From Mesorhizobium sp. INR15 (lineage in GTDB: Bacteria; Pseudomonadota; Alphaproteobacteria; Rhizobiales; Rhizobiaceae): DNA of 64,000 nucleotides. The stretch lies in the NCBI RefSeq assembly GCF_015500075.1, contig NZ_CP045499.1:248001-312000 (forward strand). The letters are read 5' to 3'. The position numbers were made by a program, and so were the translations under genes. Shown here in pieces: positions 36,332 to 45,746 of this stretch. The notes beneath the pieces were generated by a model. The model saw only the letters and a program-made list of their open reading frames with translations. It was not told the DNA's origin and ran no database searches. Numbering within the stretch: the first letter of the stretch is position 1; each line of letters starts with the position of its first letter.

Positions 36332-36699
36332 GGCGGCAGGATCAGCGGCGGATTGAGGCTCCGCAAGACGCCGCAAGCGCTGATCGTATGCCAGCGTGCA
36401 AAGACAGGCTGTGGCGCGAAAACGTTGGATCACACATCGCGGCGGTGTAATGGAATTGAGCATCATCAGTGCGTTAACAGGAATGCCGCCGTCGCCGAAG
36501 CGCTTCTCAAGCCTATCGACATCGAGGTGCGGGCCGCAAATCTCAGCGATGAGCCTGCCACCGTCGTGATCTTTGAGGTCAGCGACCCGACCGAACCGTT
36601 CCTCGAGCCGACGAATTGGTACATAGCGTCGCGGGTCACGCTAATTCCTAGACGCGAGTCGATTTGGAGGTTCAAGAGGCAGAAGCCGAAAATAATGCG

Positions 36700-37728
36700 T
36701 CAACTTCGCAGCGGCACGCCGCTTTTTGACCCGCACGAGATTCTGACGATCAAATCCGTCTGCAGCACGATGCGCCGGCTGCGCTTGCCCGCCTTGCCGG
36801 AAATTCGCTCCAGCAGCAACTGCGCACCAAGGCTGCCGAATGTCTCGGCGGGCTGGTCGATGACGGTCAGGAACGGCGACAGCACCGCCAGATGCTCGAC
36901 ATCGTCGAAGCAGACCAGCGCCATGTCGTCAGGAACGGCCATGCCGCACTCACGCAGCGCCTGCATGGCGCCAACCACGGTCATGTTGTTGACCGTGAAT
37001 ATCGCCGTCGGCACACGCTCGAGGTCGAGCACGTGCTGAGCAGCGCGATAGCCGCCGATCTGATCGACCGTGGTACGAAAGACAAGCTCCTCGCGAAAGG
37101 CGATGCCTGCGGCGGCCAGGGCTTCCCGGTAGCCGCGCAGGCGTTCGCGGCCGGTCGAGGTGTCATCGGCGTCGGTGATGTGTGCGATGTCACGATGGCC
37201 GACGGCGATCAAGTGCTCTACCAGACGGCGCGCCCCGGTAGCACTGTCGGAAACGATCAGGTCACTATCGAGGTCAGGCAGAGCGCGGTCGAGCAAAACG
37301 AGTGGGAAATCGCGGCGCAGGAGCGGAAACACGCTGTGCCGGGACTGGTCGTTGGCCGGCGCCAGCAGAAGCCCCTCGACCCGGTGCGCGACCAGATCCT
37401 CGATGTAGTCGCGCTCCAGCCTCAGGTCGCCCTCGGTATTACACAACAGCACGCGGTAGCCCGCCTTGCGCGCCGTCATTTCAGCGCCGCGCACTACCGG
37501 CGAGAAGAACGGGTTGACGACGTCAGGAATGACCAGGCCGATCGTCGCGGTCTTCTGTGAGGTCAGCCCGCGGGCGATCCGATTGGGGATATAGTCCAGC
37601 GCCTCGATCGCCTCCTCGACCTTCTTCTGCGTTTCCACGTCAACGCCCTCGCGGCCGTTGATGACGCGCGAAACAGTCATCGACGACACGCCAGCCCTTT
37701 TCCCGACATCGCGAAGCGTTACAGCCAA
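36700..37728 (-). CDS. LacI-family transcriptional repressor of the sugar ABC operon
   Basis: 342 aa. LacI HTH and hinge at 1-60 (TLRDVGKRAGVSSMTVSRVI, IPNRIARGL), then a periplasmic-binding-protein-like effector domain (IGLVIPDVVNPFFSPVVRGA to VIDQPAETFGSLGAQLL). It is divergent from a sugar ABC operon (150 nt apart). The perfect palindrome TGTTACGTAACA lies just before its start codon and GTTAGCGATAAC lies over the operon promoter, both resembling LacI-family operators. It should repress both directions until a sugar, possibly a pentose, binds. Confidence 0.9.
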   Translation of the reverse strand: MAVTLRDVGKRAGVSSMTVSRVINGREGVDVETQKKVEEAIEALDYIPNRIARGLTSQKTATIGLVIPDVVNPFFSPVVRGAEMTARKAGYRVLLCNTEGDLRLERDYIEDLVAHRVEGLLLAPANDQSRHSVFPLLRRDFPLVLLDRALPDLDSDLIVSDSATGARRLVEHLIAVGHRDIAHITDADDTSTGRERLRGYREALAAAGIAFREELVFRTTVDQIGGYRAAQHVLDLERVPTAIFTVNNMTVVGAMQALRECGMAVPDDMALVCFDDVEHLAVLSPFLTVIDQPAETFGSLGAQLLLERISGKAGKRSRRIVLQTDLIVRISCGSKSGVPLRS

Positions 37729-37738
37729 GGCGCTCTCC

Positions 37739-37750
37739 TGTTACGTAACA
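37739..37750. promoter_or_regulatory. Perfect palindromic operator next to the lacI start
   Basis: TGTTACGTAACA, a perfect 12-bp palindrome beginning 11 nt upstream of the LacI-family start codon. Likely autoregulatory operator. Confidence 0.55.
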
Positions 37751-37805
37751 TACATTCATTGTTATAATATCATTCTATGCTTGGCAATATTTGAATTTGC
37801 GGCGC

Positions 37806-37839
37806 TTGACACGTCATGTTATCCATTGTTAGCGATAAC
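37806..37839 (+). promoter_or_regulatory. Putative promoter with overlapping LacI-type operator for the sugar ABC operon
   Basis: TTGACA at 37806-37811 is a good -35 box. The palindrome GTTAGCGATAAC at 37828-37839 covers the expected -10 position (17-18 nt spacing), so repressor binding would block RNA polymerase. The first binding-protein gene starts 38 nt downstream. Confidence 0.5.
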
Positions 37840-37877
37840 GGAATGGCAGATCAACCTGCCAAACCTGGGAGGATAAA

Positions 37878-38948
37878 ATGAGAATTCGAAACTCCATTTC
37901 GGCACTCGCTGCGTCATCCGCCGTAATCATCGCCTTCTCGGTGACCTTGCCGGCCGTCGCCGCCGATGCCTGCACGCCGGGCAACACAAAGAAAATCGCC
38001 TTCATGCTGAAGCAGCAGACCGCTTTCCGTTACCTCAATGCCGATGTGCCGTTCTTCAAGAAGACAGCCGAGGCGGCGGGCTACGAGGTTCTCGTGCAGT
38101 CGGCCGAGAACGACGCGCAGAACCAGATTGCACAGGCAGAGAACGTTATCACCCAAGGAGTCGACGCCATCGTCATCCAGCCGGTCGATTTCCATGTCGC
38201 CGCCCAGATCGCCGAACTAGCTACCACGGCCCACATTCCGATCGCCTCCTATGACGACCTGATCCTGGGCGCCAAGCAGACCGCTTTTATCGGCCGTGAT
38301 CCGAAGGAAGGCGGGATGGTTGCGGCCAAGGCCATCACCGCGGCTGTGCCGAAGGGCAACTACGTGCTGATAGGCGGCGATGCCGGACAGACCGGCTCGA
38401 CCCAGATGCAGGAGGGCTATCATGCAATCCTCGATCCGATGGTAGCCAAGGGCGACATCAAGATCGTCATGGACCAGTTCACGCCATCGTGGAAAACCGA
38501 GCCGGCGCAGGCCAATGCCGAAAATGCGCTGACCCAGAACGGCAACGACATCCAGGCATTCCTCGTCTCTTACGACGGCATGTCGCTGGGCGTGTTGCAG
38601 GCGATCGAGGGCGCCGGCATCAAGGCGGGCTCGATCCCGGTCACCGGTCAGGACATGGAGCTTTCAGCCGCGCAGGCAATCGTCGAGGGACGGCAGGCTG
38701 GCAGCGTCTGGCCGGCTCCCGACGAAATGGCGACCAACGGCGCCAAGGCCGCCGTCGCCATGGCGCAGTGTCAGCCCTTCGATGCCTCCGCCACCATCGA
38801 CAACGGCGCCGGCGACATCCCGTGGGTGAAGACGCCGATCTACTTCGTAGGTGCTGCCGAAATCGGCAAATTCGTTTGCGATCATCCCTACTGGCTGAAG
38901 ATCGACGAGGTCTACAAGAACGCGGCCGACAAGAAGCCGCGCTGCTGA
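37878..38948 (+). CDS. Sugar ABC transporter periplasmic binding protein 1 (xylose/ribose type)
   Basis: 356 aa, GGGAGGATAAA upstream. Signal peptide to about residue 28 (VTLPAVAADA). Periplasmic-binding fold of the XylF/RbsB group: KKIAFMLKQQTAFRYLNADV, GVDAIVIQPVDFHVAAQI, YVLIGGDAGQTGSTQMQEGY and PVTGQDMELSAAQAIVEG. It delivers a monosaccharide to the ATPase/permease encoded downstream. A closely similar paralogue follows 130 nt later. Confidence 0.9.
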   Translation: MRIRNSISALAASSAVIIAFSVTLPAVAADACTPGNTKKIAFMLKQQTAFRYLNADVPFFKKTAEAAGYEVLVQSAENDAQNQIAQAENVITQGVDAIVIQPVDFHVAAQIAELATTAHIPIASYDDLILGAKQTAFIGRDPKEGGMVAAKAITAAVPKGNYVLIGGDAGQTGSTQMQEGYHAILDPMVAKGDIKIVMDQFTPSWKTEPAQANAENALTQNGNDIQAFLVSYDGMSLGVLQAIEGAGIKAGSIPVTGQDMELSAAQAIVEGRQAGSVWPAPDEMATNGAKAAVAMAQCQPFDASATIDNGAGDIPWVKTPIYFVGAAEIGKFVCDHPYWLKIDEVYKNAADKKPRC

Positions 38949-38956
38949 TCCGGCAA

Positions 38957-38974
38957 GGCTGCCTGCAGGCAGCC
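38957..38974. other. Palindromic hairpin between the two binding-protein genes
   Basis: GGCTGCCTGCAGGCAGCC is a perfect 18-bp palindrome 9 nt after the first binding-protein stop. Such intercistronic hairpins often stabilise or attenuate the message so that the binding protein exceeds the membrane subunits. Confidence 0.5.
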
Positions 38975-39078
38975 ACTGGATAGACACTTGCCGGGCCGCG
39001 CCTGTCGCAGCCGGACCCAACACGAATTGATCATTCAACAAGCCGGGGCACTGCCGCCGGCATAGGGAGGTTTTTGCC

Positions 39079-40158
39079 ATGAACACAGTCACGATCACAA
39101 ACGCACGGCTGGCATTGGCGGGTGCAACAGCATTGCTTGCCATCGGTGTCGCCATGCCGGCTCAGGCAGCGGACGGTCAGTGCAAGCCGGGCACCACCAA
39201 ACGCATCGCCTTCATGATGAAACAGCAGACGGCGTTCCGCTACCTGCATGCGGATATGCCCTTCTTCTAGAAAACCGCCGAGGCGGCGGGCTACGAGGTT
39301 CTCGTCCAATCGGCCGAGAACGACGCACAGGCGCAGGTGTCGCAGGCCGAGAATATCATCACCCAGGGTGTCGACGCTATCGTCATCAACCCTGTCGACT
39401 TCAACGTCGCCGCTCAGATCGCCGAGATGGCGGCCACCGCCCATATCCCGCTGGCGTCCTACAACGACCTGATCACCGGCGCCGACCAGGTCGCCTATAT
39501 CGGCCGCGACGCCAAGGAAGGCGGCATGATCGCCAAGGCGATCCTGGCCAAGGTGCCGAAGGGCAACTACGCACTGATCGGCGGCGACCCCGGCCAGACC
39601 GGCGCCACCGACATGCAGGCCGGCTACCACGAGGTCATCGATTCGTCGGTGAGCAAGGGCGACATCAAGGTCGTCATGGACCAGTTCGCCAAGGGCTGGA
39701 AGGCCGAGCCGGCACAGGCCTTCGCCGAAAATGCCCTCACCCAGACCGACAACAAGGTCGATGCCTTCCTGGTCTCCTACGATGGCGAGTCGCTCGGCGT
39801 CATGCAGGCGATCGAAGGCGCCGGCCTCAAGGCGGGCTCGATCCCGGTCACAGGCCAGGACATGGAGCTTGCCGCCATGCAGGCGATCGTCGACGGCAAG
39901 ATGGACGGCAGCGTCTGGCCGGCGCCCGACGAAATGGGCACCGCCGGGGCCAAGGTGGCGGTCGCCATGGCCCAGTGCCAGCCGATCGACACCAAGGACA
40001 CCGTCAACAATGGCTTGCGCGACATGCCGTGGGTGAAGACCCCGATTTACTATGTCGACCAGGCTTCGATCGCCGATTTCGTCTGCAAGCACGACTACTG
40101 GCTGCCGGCCGACGAGGTCTACAAGAACGCGCCCGACAAGAAGCCTACCTGCAAATGA
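39079..40158 (+). pseudogene. Sugar ABC transporter periplasmic binding protein 2 with in-frame amber codon
   Basis: Full-length paralogue (360 codons, about 70% identical to binding protein 1) in one frame except for TAG at 39268-39270, codon 64. The context is MPFF-stop-KTAEAAGYEV where the paralogue has VPFFKKTAEAAGYEV, so AAG became TAG by one substitution. All later codons are intact up to PDKKPTCK, and the stop overlaps the ATPase start. It is either a very young pseudogene, a suppressed amber codon or a sequence error. An internal restart would lack the signal peptide. Confidence 0.85.
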
Positions 40159-41699
40159 TGGCAACCGCACAAGAGAAGCCGGCACGTGAGCCCGTGGCCG
40201 CCAGGCTTCTCGAGGTGCGCGCGCTGACCAAATTGTTCCCGGGAGTGGTGGCGGTCGACAATGTCGATCTCGACATCGCTCCCGGCGAGATCGTCGCCTT
40301 GCTCGGCCAGAACGGCGCCGGCAAGTCGACGCTGATCCAGGTGCTCTCCGGTCTCTATCCGTTCGGATCCTATGCCGGCGACGTCATATTGGATGGCTCG
40401 CCCCTGCGATGCCATTCGGTCGCGGAGGCGGAAGCAGCTGGCGTGGCGTTCCTTGCCCAGGAGGTGAACGTCGCTGCCGAGCTGACCGTCGAGGAGGGGC
40501 TTTTCCTCAACAACGAGCCGGTGCGCTTCGGTCTGGTGGACCATCCGCTCCGGCTCGCCCGCGCCAAAGCGGCACTGGCGGATTTCGGCCTCGACATCGA
40601 CGCGAGAATGCCTCTCGGCGAACTGGACCTTGCAAGTCAGCAACTGGTGCTGATCGTGCGGGCATTGTCGAAGAATGCGCGCCTGCTGATCCTCGACGAA
40701 CCGACTGCGGCGCTCACCGACCGCGAGACGCAGCGCCTGTTCGACAGCATGCGCCAGCTCATCTCGCGCGGTGTCGCCATCATCTTCGTCTCGCACCGGC
40801 TGGCCGAAGTGTTCGAAATTTCCGACCGCATCGTCGTCATGCGTGACGGCCGTATCAGCGGCGCGTTGCGCACGGCCGAGACGACGCGCGACGCCGTCGT
40901 CGATCTGATGATCGGCCGCAATGCATCGCGCCACCATCAGCGCAATGAGAGCGCGGCCGGCAACGTGGCGATCGAGGCGCGCGGTCTGTCCGTGCTTGAT
41001 CCCACCGGCAGGGAACTGGTCAGCGGTCTCGACATCACGGTGCGGCGTGGCGAGGTGGTTGGCCTGTTCGGCCTGCTCGGCTCGGGTGTCGTCGAAACCA
41101 CCATGGCGCTGTTTGGCGCCTGGCGTGGCAAGACCTTGGGCACGGTACTGGTGGCGGGGCAGCAGGCGTCGATCCGCCAGCCGGTCGATGCGGTGAAGCT
41201 CGGCATCGGCCTGATCGCGCAGGATCGCCGCGACGGGCTCTCGGGCGAGCATTCGATCTACGATAACGCCATCTTGGCCGACCTTGAAGGCCTGAGCCGG
41301 CGCGGCTTCATCGACAGCGTCGCTGCACGCCGCAAGATCAACGACCTGTTCGACAGGCTGAAGATCAAGGCCGGCGACGTCGATGTCCTGGTCGGCACGC
41401 TGAGTGGCGGCAACCAGCAGAAGGTACAAGTGGCGCGCTGGCTGGCGGCCGGCGCGCGCATTCTGCTGCTGGTCGACCCGACGCGCGGTGTCGATGTCGG
41501 CGCGCGCAGCGAGATCACGCAGATCTGGAGCGAACTGGCGGCTGCTGGCTGCGCCATCCTGCTGGTGTCGTCCGACGCCGAGGAAATCGTCGAAATTTGC
41601 GATCGGGCCGTAGTGCTGCGCAACGGGCGCATCGCCGGCAACGTCGCCAGGAAAGATCTGAGCGAGGCGCAACTGCTGAAACTGGCAGCCGGCGTCTAG
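40155..41699 (+). CDS. Sugar ABC transporter ATP-binding protein (XylG/RbsA type, two NBDs)
   Basis: 514 aa; tandem ATG codons at 40155 and 40158 overlap the upstream stop. NBD1: GQNGAGKST Walker A, LDLASQQLVLIVRAL as a degenerate signature, LLILDEPTAALT Walker B. NBD2: degenerate Walker A GLLGSGVVETT, then GTLSGGNQQKVQVARWL with an intact LSGGNQQK signature and LLLVDPTRGVDVGAR. This is the normal asymmetric arrangement for carbohydrate-uptake-2 ATPases. It energises import together with the downstream permease. Confidence 0.93.
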   Translation: MMATAQEKPAREPVAARLLEVRALTKLFPGVVAVDNVDLDIAPGEIVALLGQNGAGKSTLIQVLSGLYPFGSYAGDVILDGSPLRCHSVAEAEAAGVAFLAQEVNVAAELTVEEGLFLNNEPVRFGLVDHPLRLARAKAALADFGLDIDARMPLGELDLASQQLVLIVRALSKNARLLILDEPTAALTDRETQRLFDSMRQLISRGVAIIFVSHRLAEVFEISDRIVVMRDGRISGALRTAETTRDAVVDLMIGRNASRHHQRNESAAGNVAIEARGLSVLDPTGRELVSGLDITVRRGEVVGLFGLLGSGVVETTMALFGAWRGKTLGTVLVAGQQASIRQPVDAVKLGIGLIAQDRRDGLSGEHSIYDNAILADLEGLSRRGFIDSVAARRKINDLFDRLKIKAGDVDVLVGTLSGGNQQKVQVARWLAAGARILLLVDPTRGVDVGARSEITQIWSELAAAGCAILLVSSDAEEIVEICDRAVVLRNGRIAGNVARKDLSEAQLLKLAAGV

Positions 41700-41719
41700 C
41701 TCCACTGAGCGGGAAGAGA

Positions 41720-42916
41720 ATGATGAGCCAACCTTCGCAACCCATCGCCGCACCCGTGGCAGCGCCCTCTGCCGTCGCAAAACTGCTCTCCAGCAGGTCG
41801 CTGCGCGATTCCACGCTGCTGCTGGTGCTGGCGGCGATCTGGCTGTTCTTCTATTTCGCCACCAACGGCACCTTCCTGACGCAGCGCAACCTGATCCTGC
41901 TGGCACTGCAGACGGCCATCGTCGGATTGGCGGCGATCAGTGCTGTCATGCTGATCGTCACCCGCAATTTCGACCTGTCCGTGGGGTCCGCCGTCGCATT
42001 GATCGGTGTCGTCGTGGCACTCTTGACCGTCAAGTTCAACGTCGATCCGATCGTGGCTGTCCTGGTCTGCGTCGGCGCCGGCCTGTTGATGGGAGCATGG
42101 CAAGGCTGGTGGGTGACGCGCATGAAGGTGTCGTCGTTCATCGTGACGCTGGCCGGAATGCTCTATTTTCGCGGCATTTCGATGATCGCCACCAATGGAG
42201 CAACGGTCGCTCCCTTGCCCGCCGGCCTCAAGCAGATCGCGACCGGGTTCCTGCCGCCGGACCTGTCGATCGTGCTGATTCTGGTTGCATTCGGCCTGTT
42301 TGCGGCGTTCAACGTCTTCGAACTGCGGCGTGGGCTGGCGCTTGGCATCGTCGCGAACTTCAAAGGCGATCTCATCCGGGCGCTGCTGCCGTCGCTGGCC
42401 GCCGCTATAGCCGCCATCTGGCTGGCTTCCTCCAAGGGCGTTCCCTATCTCATCGTGCTGGTGGCCGTATGCGCGATCGCCGCCGACATCCTCATGCGCC
42501 GCACTCGCTTTGGCGTGCAGCTCTATGCCATTGGCGGCAATCCGGAGGCGGCGCGGCTGTCCGGCATCAATGTCGATCGCATGATCTTCATCAACTTTGT
42601 CATCGCAGGACTGGGCTATGCCATTACCGGCGTGGCCCTCACGGCCCGGGTCAGCGGCGCCATTGCCGGCAGTGCCGGCCTGTTCCTGGAACTCGACGCC
42701 ATCGCTGCGGCCATCATCGGCGGCACCTCGCTCAGCGGCGGCCGTGGCCGTGTTTTCGGCGCGCTGGTAGGCGCCCTGCTGATGGGCAGCCTTAACAACG
42801 GCATGAGCCTGATGAACGTGCCCACCTTCTATCAGGACACGGCGCGCGGCATCGTCCTGCTTCTTGCCGTCGCCATTGACCAACTGAGCCGTCGCCGCTC
42901 GACGGTGGTCCGCTAG
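41720..42916 (+). CDS. Sugar ABC transporter permease (XylH/RbsC type)
   Basis: 398 aa from ATG 41720 (or 41723), GGGAAGAGA upstream. About ten TM helices; family motifs MLIVTRNFDLSVGSAVALIG, LAGMLYFRGI, LYAIGGNPEAARLSGINVDR, AAAIIGGTSLSGGRGRVFGA and LNNGMSLMNVPTFYQDTARG. It forms the membrane channel of the importer. It follows the ATPase by 20 nt. Confidence 0.93.
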   Translation: MMSQPSQPIAAPVAAPSAVAKLLSSRSLRDSTLLLVLAAIWLFFYFATNGTFLTQRNLILLALQTAIVGLAAISAVMLIVTRNFDLSVGSAVALIGVVVALLTVKFNVDPIVAVLVCVGAGLLMGAWQGWWVTRMKVSSFIVTLAGMLYFRGISMIATNGATVAPLPAGLKQIATGFLPPDLSIVLILVAFGLFAAFNVFELRRGLALGIVANFKGDLIRALLPSLAAAIAAIWLASSKGVPYLIVLVAVCAIAADILMRRTRFGVQLYAIGGNPEAARLSGINVDRMIFINFVIAGLGYAITGVALTARVSGAIAGSAGLFLELDAIAAAIIGGTSLSGGRGRVFGALVGALLMGSLNNGMSLMNVPTFYQDTARGIVLLLAVAIDQLSRRRSTVVR

Positions 42917-42973
42917 CACCGTCGACGCCTCCCTGCCGACAGCAGGAAAACTCTATTCGCGAGAGCCATCAGC

Positions 42974-44002
42974 ATGTCCTACATCCCCGCCGAAAACCGC
43001 TATGAGAAAATGATCTACAACCGCTGCGGTCGCTCTGGCCTGAAACTGCCGGCGATCTCGCTTGGGCTGTGGCACAATTTCGGCGACGACACGCCGCACC
43101 AGACCAAGCAGGCCATCTGCCGCAAGGCCTTCGATCTCGGCATCACCCATTTCGACCTCGCCAACAATTACGGCCCGCCGCCCGGCTTGGCCGAGACGGC
43201 CTTCGGCGAAATCCTGCGCACCGATTTCGCCGGCTATCGCGACGAACTGATCATCTCGACCAAGGCCGGTTACGAAATGTGGGCCGGACCCTACGGCGAA
43301 TGGGGCGGACGCAAATATGTGCTGGCCAGCCTCGACCAGAGCCTGAAGCGGATGGGGCTCGACTATGTCGACATCTTCTATTCGCACCGCTTCGATCCCG
43401 AGACGCCGCTGGAAGAAACGATGGGCGCGCTCGACCATGCGGTACGCTCGGGCAAGGCGCTCTATGCCGGCATCTCGTCCTACAATTCGCAGCGTACGCG
43501 CGAGGCCGCCGACATCCTGAAGCAGCTCGGCACGCCTTGTGTCATCCACCAGCCAAGCTATTCGATGCTGAACCGCTGGGTCGAGGAAGACGACCTTCTC
43601 GATACGCTGGAAGGGCTCGGTGTCGGCTCGATCGTGTTCTCGCCGCTGGCGCAAGGCATGTTGACCAACAAGTATCTTGGCGGCATCCCCGACGGCAGCC
43701 GGGCCAGCCAAGGCAAATCGCTGAAGACGGCCTTCATCAACGACAAGACCACCGCCAACATCGAGGCGTTGAACGCCATCGCCGGCCGGCGCGGACAGAC
43801 ACTGGCGCAGATGGCGCTAGCCTGGGTGCTGCGCAAGGGCCGGGTGACCTCAGCCCTGATCGGCGCGAGCCGGCCAGAGCAGGTCGAGGATTGCGTTGGC
43901 GCCTTGAACGCACGCGACGTCAGCGACGCCGAACTCACCGAGATCGACACTTACGCGCGCGAGTCCGACATCAATTTGTGGGCAGCTTCGAGTAAGCGAT
44001 GA
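42974..44002 (+). CDS. Aldo/keto reductase (YghZ/MgrA-like)
   Basis: 342 aa. AKR fold: ISLGLWHNFGDDTPHQT, FDLANNYGPPPGLAETAFGE with the catalytic Asp and Tyr, ISTKAGYEMWAGPYGEWGGR with the catalytic Lys, YVDIFYSHRFDPETPLEET with the His, and the C-terminal NADP-binding IGASRPEQVEDCV. The closest known type is L-glyceraldehyde-3-phosphate reductase. It follows the sugar importer by 57 nt in the same direction, so it probably acts on the imported sugar or a derived aldehyde. Confidence 0.9.
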   Translation: MSYIPAENRYEKMIYNRCGRSGLKLPAISLGLWHNFGDDTPHQTKQAICRKAFDLGITHFDLANNYGPPPGLAETAFGEILRTDFAGYRDELIISTKAGYEMWAGPYGEWGGRKYVLASLDQSLKRMGLDYVDIFYSHRFDPETPLEETMGALDHAVRSGKALYAGISSYNSQRTREAADILKQLGTPCVIHQPSYSMLNRWVEEDDLLDTLEGLGVGSIVFSPLAQGMLTNKYLGGIPDGSRASQGKSLKTAFINDKTTANIEALNAIAGRRGQTLAQMALAWVLRKGRVTSALIGASRPEQVEDCVGALNARDVSDAELTEIDTYARESDINLWAASSKR

Positions 44003-44089
44003 ACTCAGTGGTTTCGATGACTCGAATCCGAAATGATTTTCTCTCAAGACGAGCATAGCGCATGGCAGGAGCAATGCTTGGACGTGGCC

Positions 44090-44215
44090 GAGAAGCTATC
44101 CGGCTGGCTGAGGACTGAGGCGGGGAAGTCGCGTAAACAGCGCCGGACTGTGAAGCAGTTGCATGCCGAACTTGTGGCCCTCGGCTTCACTGGCTCTTAC
44201 GGCCGGGTGGCAGCA
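44090..44215 (+). pseudogene. IS21 istA fragment (residues of the N-terminal region)
   Basis: The plus strand encodes EKLSGWLRTEAGKSRKQRRT followed by VKQLHAELVALGFTGSYGRV, a conserved early block of one IstA subgroup. The block just upstream in IstA (PFAEKLSGWLK) occurs at 45615-45746 on the other strand, and the block downstream starts at 46730, so one or more IS21 copies have been scattered. Confidence 0.65.
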
Positions 44216-44371
44216 TTGGTGGCCTGCCCCCATCAGGTGGTCCGGGGTTAATGTTAGTGCATGATGGGTCTTGGCGCTACGGCCGGGGTGGCCGGCGAAG
44301 CTGGTCCGGGTTGCGCAGCCGGCCACATGATTGCTTCCGGCGCGGGCGGTCTGTAGCCCCGCGATGAGCAG

Positions 44372-45380
44372 TCATTGCGCAAGGCGGTCGGGGTCCACTT
44401 TCAGCGTAACCACCAAGCCGACTTTCGCCCAATCATATGCAATCTTGCCGCGCAGATGCCCCGTTACGCTGCGCTCTACAAGCTTACTGCCATAGCCGCG
44501 AACAGCCGTCGGCTCCGTGACATGCGGCCCTCCACTTTCCGTCCATACAATGGTGACGGCTTCGTCTTGGGCCGAGCATGACACATCCAGCGTGCCAGTT
44601 TCGACTGAAAGGGCGCCGTATTTTAGAGAGTTGGTCGCAAGTTCGTGGATGATCAGCGCGAGGATGGTCGTCGAGGATTTACCGACGCTCATTCTTGGGA
44701 CCGACACCCGGATCCTCCCGCTAAAGGCTCCCAGATCGTCATAGGGTGCGAGCAAAACCGTAAGCAGGTCGCCGAGTAGCGCCGATGGGGCCTCGGTCTG
44801 GCCGGGAACCGGCCGCACCAGGTCATGCGCGCGTCCCAAGGCTGTTAGACGTTGTGTCAGTTCGCGGGCCATATCATTAGTCGTGGACGTCGAGCGCGAG
44901 GTGATGGCGGTAAGACCCGAGGCTATGCTCAGCAGGTTCTTGACGCGGTGGCTCATCTCCCCCGCGAGCAATTCCCGGCCCTCTTCCGCCTGCTTTCTGC
45001 CGGTTACGTCAATAAAGATGCCGAACATTATCCGCTGGACCATGCCCGCGTCATCGCCTTGACCGCGCGCGGAAATCCATTTGAGTTCGTCCCCGATCAT
45101 GATGCGGAAGTCGATCTCGTATGGGCCGACAATCGCGCGGGTGGCATTGAAGGCGGCTCGCACGCGGTCGCGGTCGGCAGGATGGATGGGCCGACAGGTC
45201 TTCAAACTTGACGTCTGTACCGCGCGGTATGCCCCACAAATCATAGGCGCCATCATCCATGGCGAGCGCATCCGTATCCACATTCCAAGACCACAGGGTG
45301 ACCCCCGCGGCTTCAATTGCACGGACGAGGTTCTTCGGTTCCCAAAGTAGGGGCTTTAGTTGTTCTGCTGTAGTGGGCAT
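44372..45380 (-). pseudogene. PAS-HWE histidine kinase, frameshifted in the PAS domain
   Basis: From ATG 45380 the frame reads EPKNLVRAIEAAGVTLWSW, YDLWGIPRGTDVKFEDLSAH. It then jumps frame near 45200 and continues IHPADRDRVRAAFNATRAIV, completing a PAS domain ending in VTGRKQAEEGREL. The kinase half is intact: the H-box GEMSHRVKNLLSIASGLTAI, the N-box LIIHELATNSLKYGALS, and VTIVWTESGGP with the W-x-E typical of HWE kinases. Two missing bases (CATCCATCC for CATATCCATCC) explain the shift. An expressed kinase would need correction or an internal start. Confidence 0.82.
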
Positions 45381-45614
45381 GGAATCCTCAAGGGCGCTAC
45401 GCGGCGAGGTACGGAAGAACTTATGTTTTTGGCAGGAGTGCGACGGGTCTTTGCAATCTAGCCGCTGTGGACGGATTTGAGCAAGATGAAGCCCGCGACG
45501 AGAGCGATGATTGAGGCGAAGTTCCCGCTTCGCCTTCTCGCAGCGCAGGGTGACGCGCTTGAAGCGCGTAGGCCCGCAGATAGACCTCCTCGTATATTGT
45601 TTGGATTGCACAAT

Positions 45615-45746
45615 TCAGGGCTCTTCCTTCAGCCAGCCGGATAGCTTCTCGGCGAAGGGGTCAAGCTTGCTCGAACGATCGGGTGTCGCGAATCTTGGCT
45701 CGATGGTGTCTGCCGCCAGATGCTTGGTCACGGTATTCCGCGACAC
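45615..45746 (-). pseudogene. IS21 istA fragment (N-terminal HTH region)
   Basis: The minus strand reads VSRNTVTKHLAADTIEPRF and SKLDPFAEKLSGWLKEE before a stop. This is the DNA-binding start of IstA and overlaps in content the fragment at 44090. It abuts a truncated IS3 orfB at about 45746. Confidence 0.65.

Noticed and set aside
36410..36699. Plus-strand frame NAAVAEALLKPIDIEVRAAN... that looks protein-like
   Set aside because: No family match, no start, and it runs antisense into the LacI-family gene; may be debris but cannot be supported.
40119..41906. 595-codon minus-strand frame opposite the sugar ATPase
   Set aside because: Antisense shadow of a strongly conserved ATPase; composition (Arg, Gln, His rich) is typical of such shadows.
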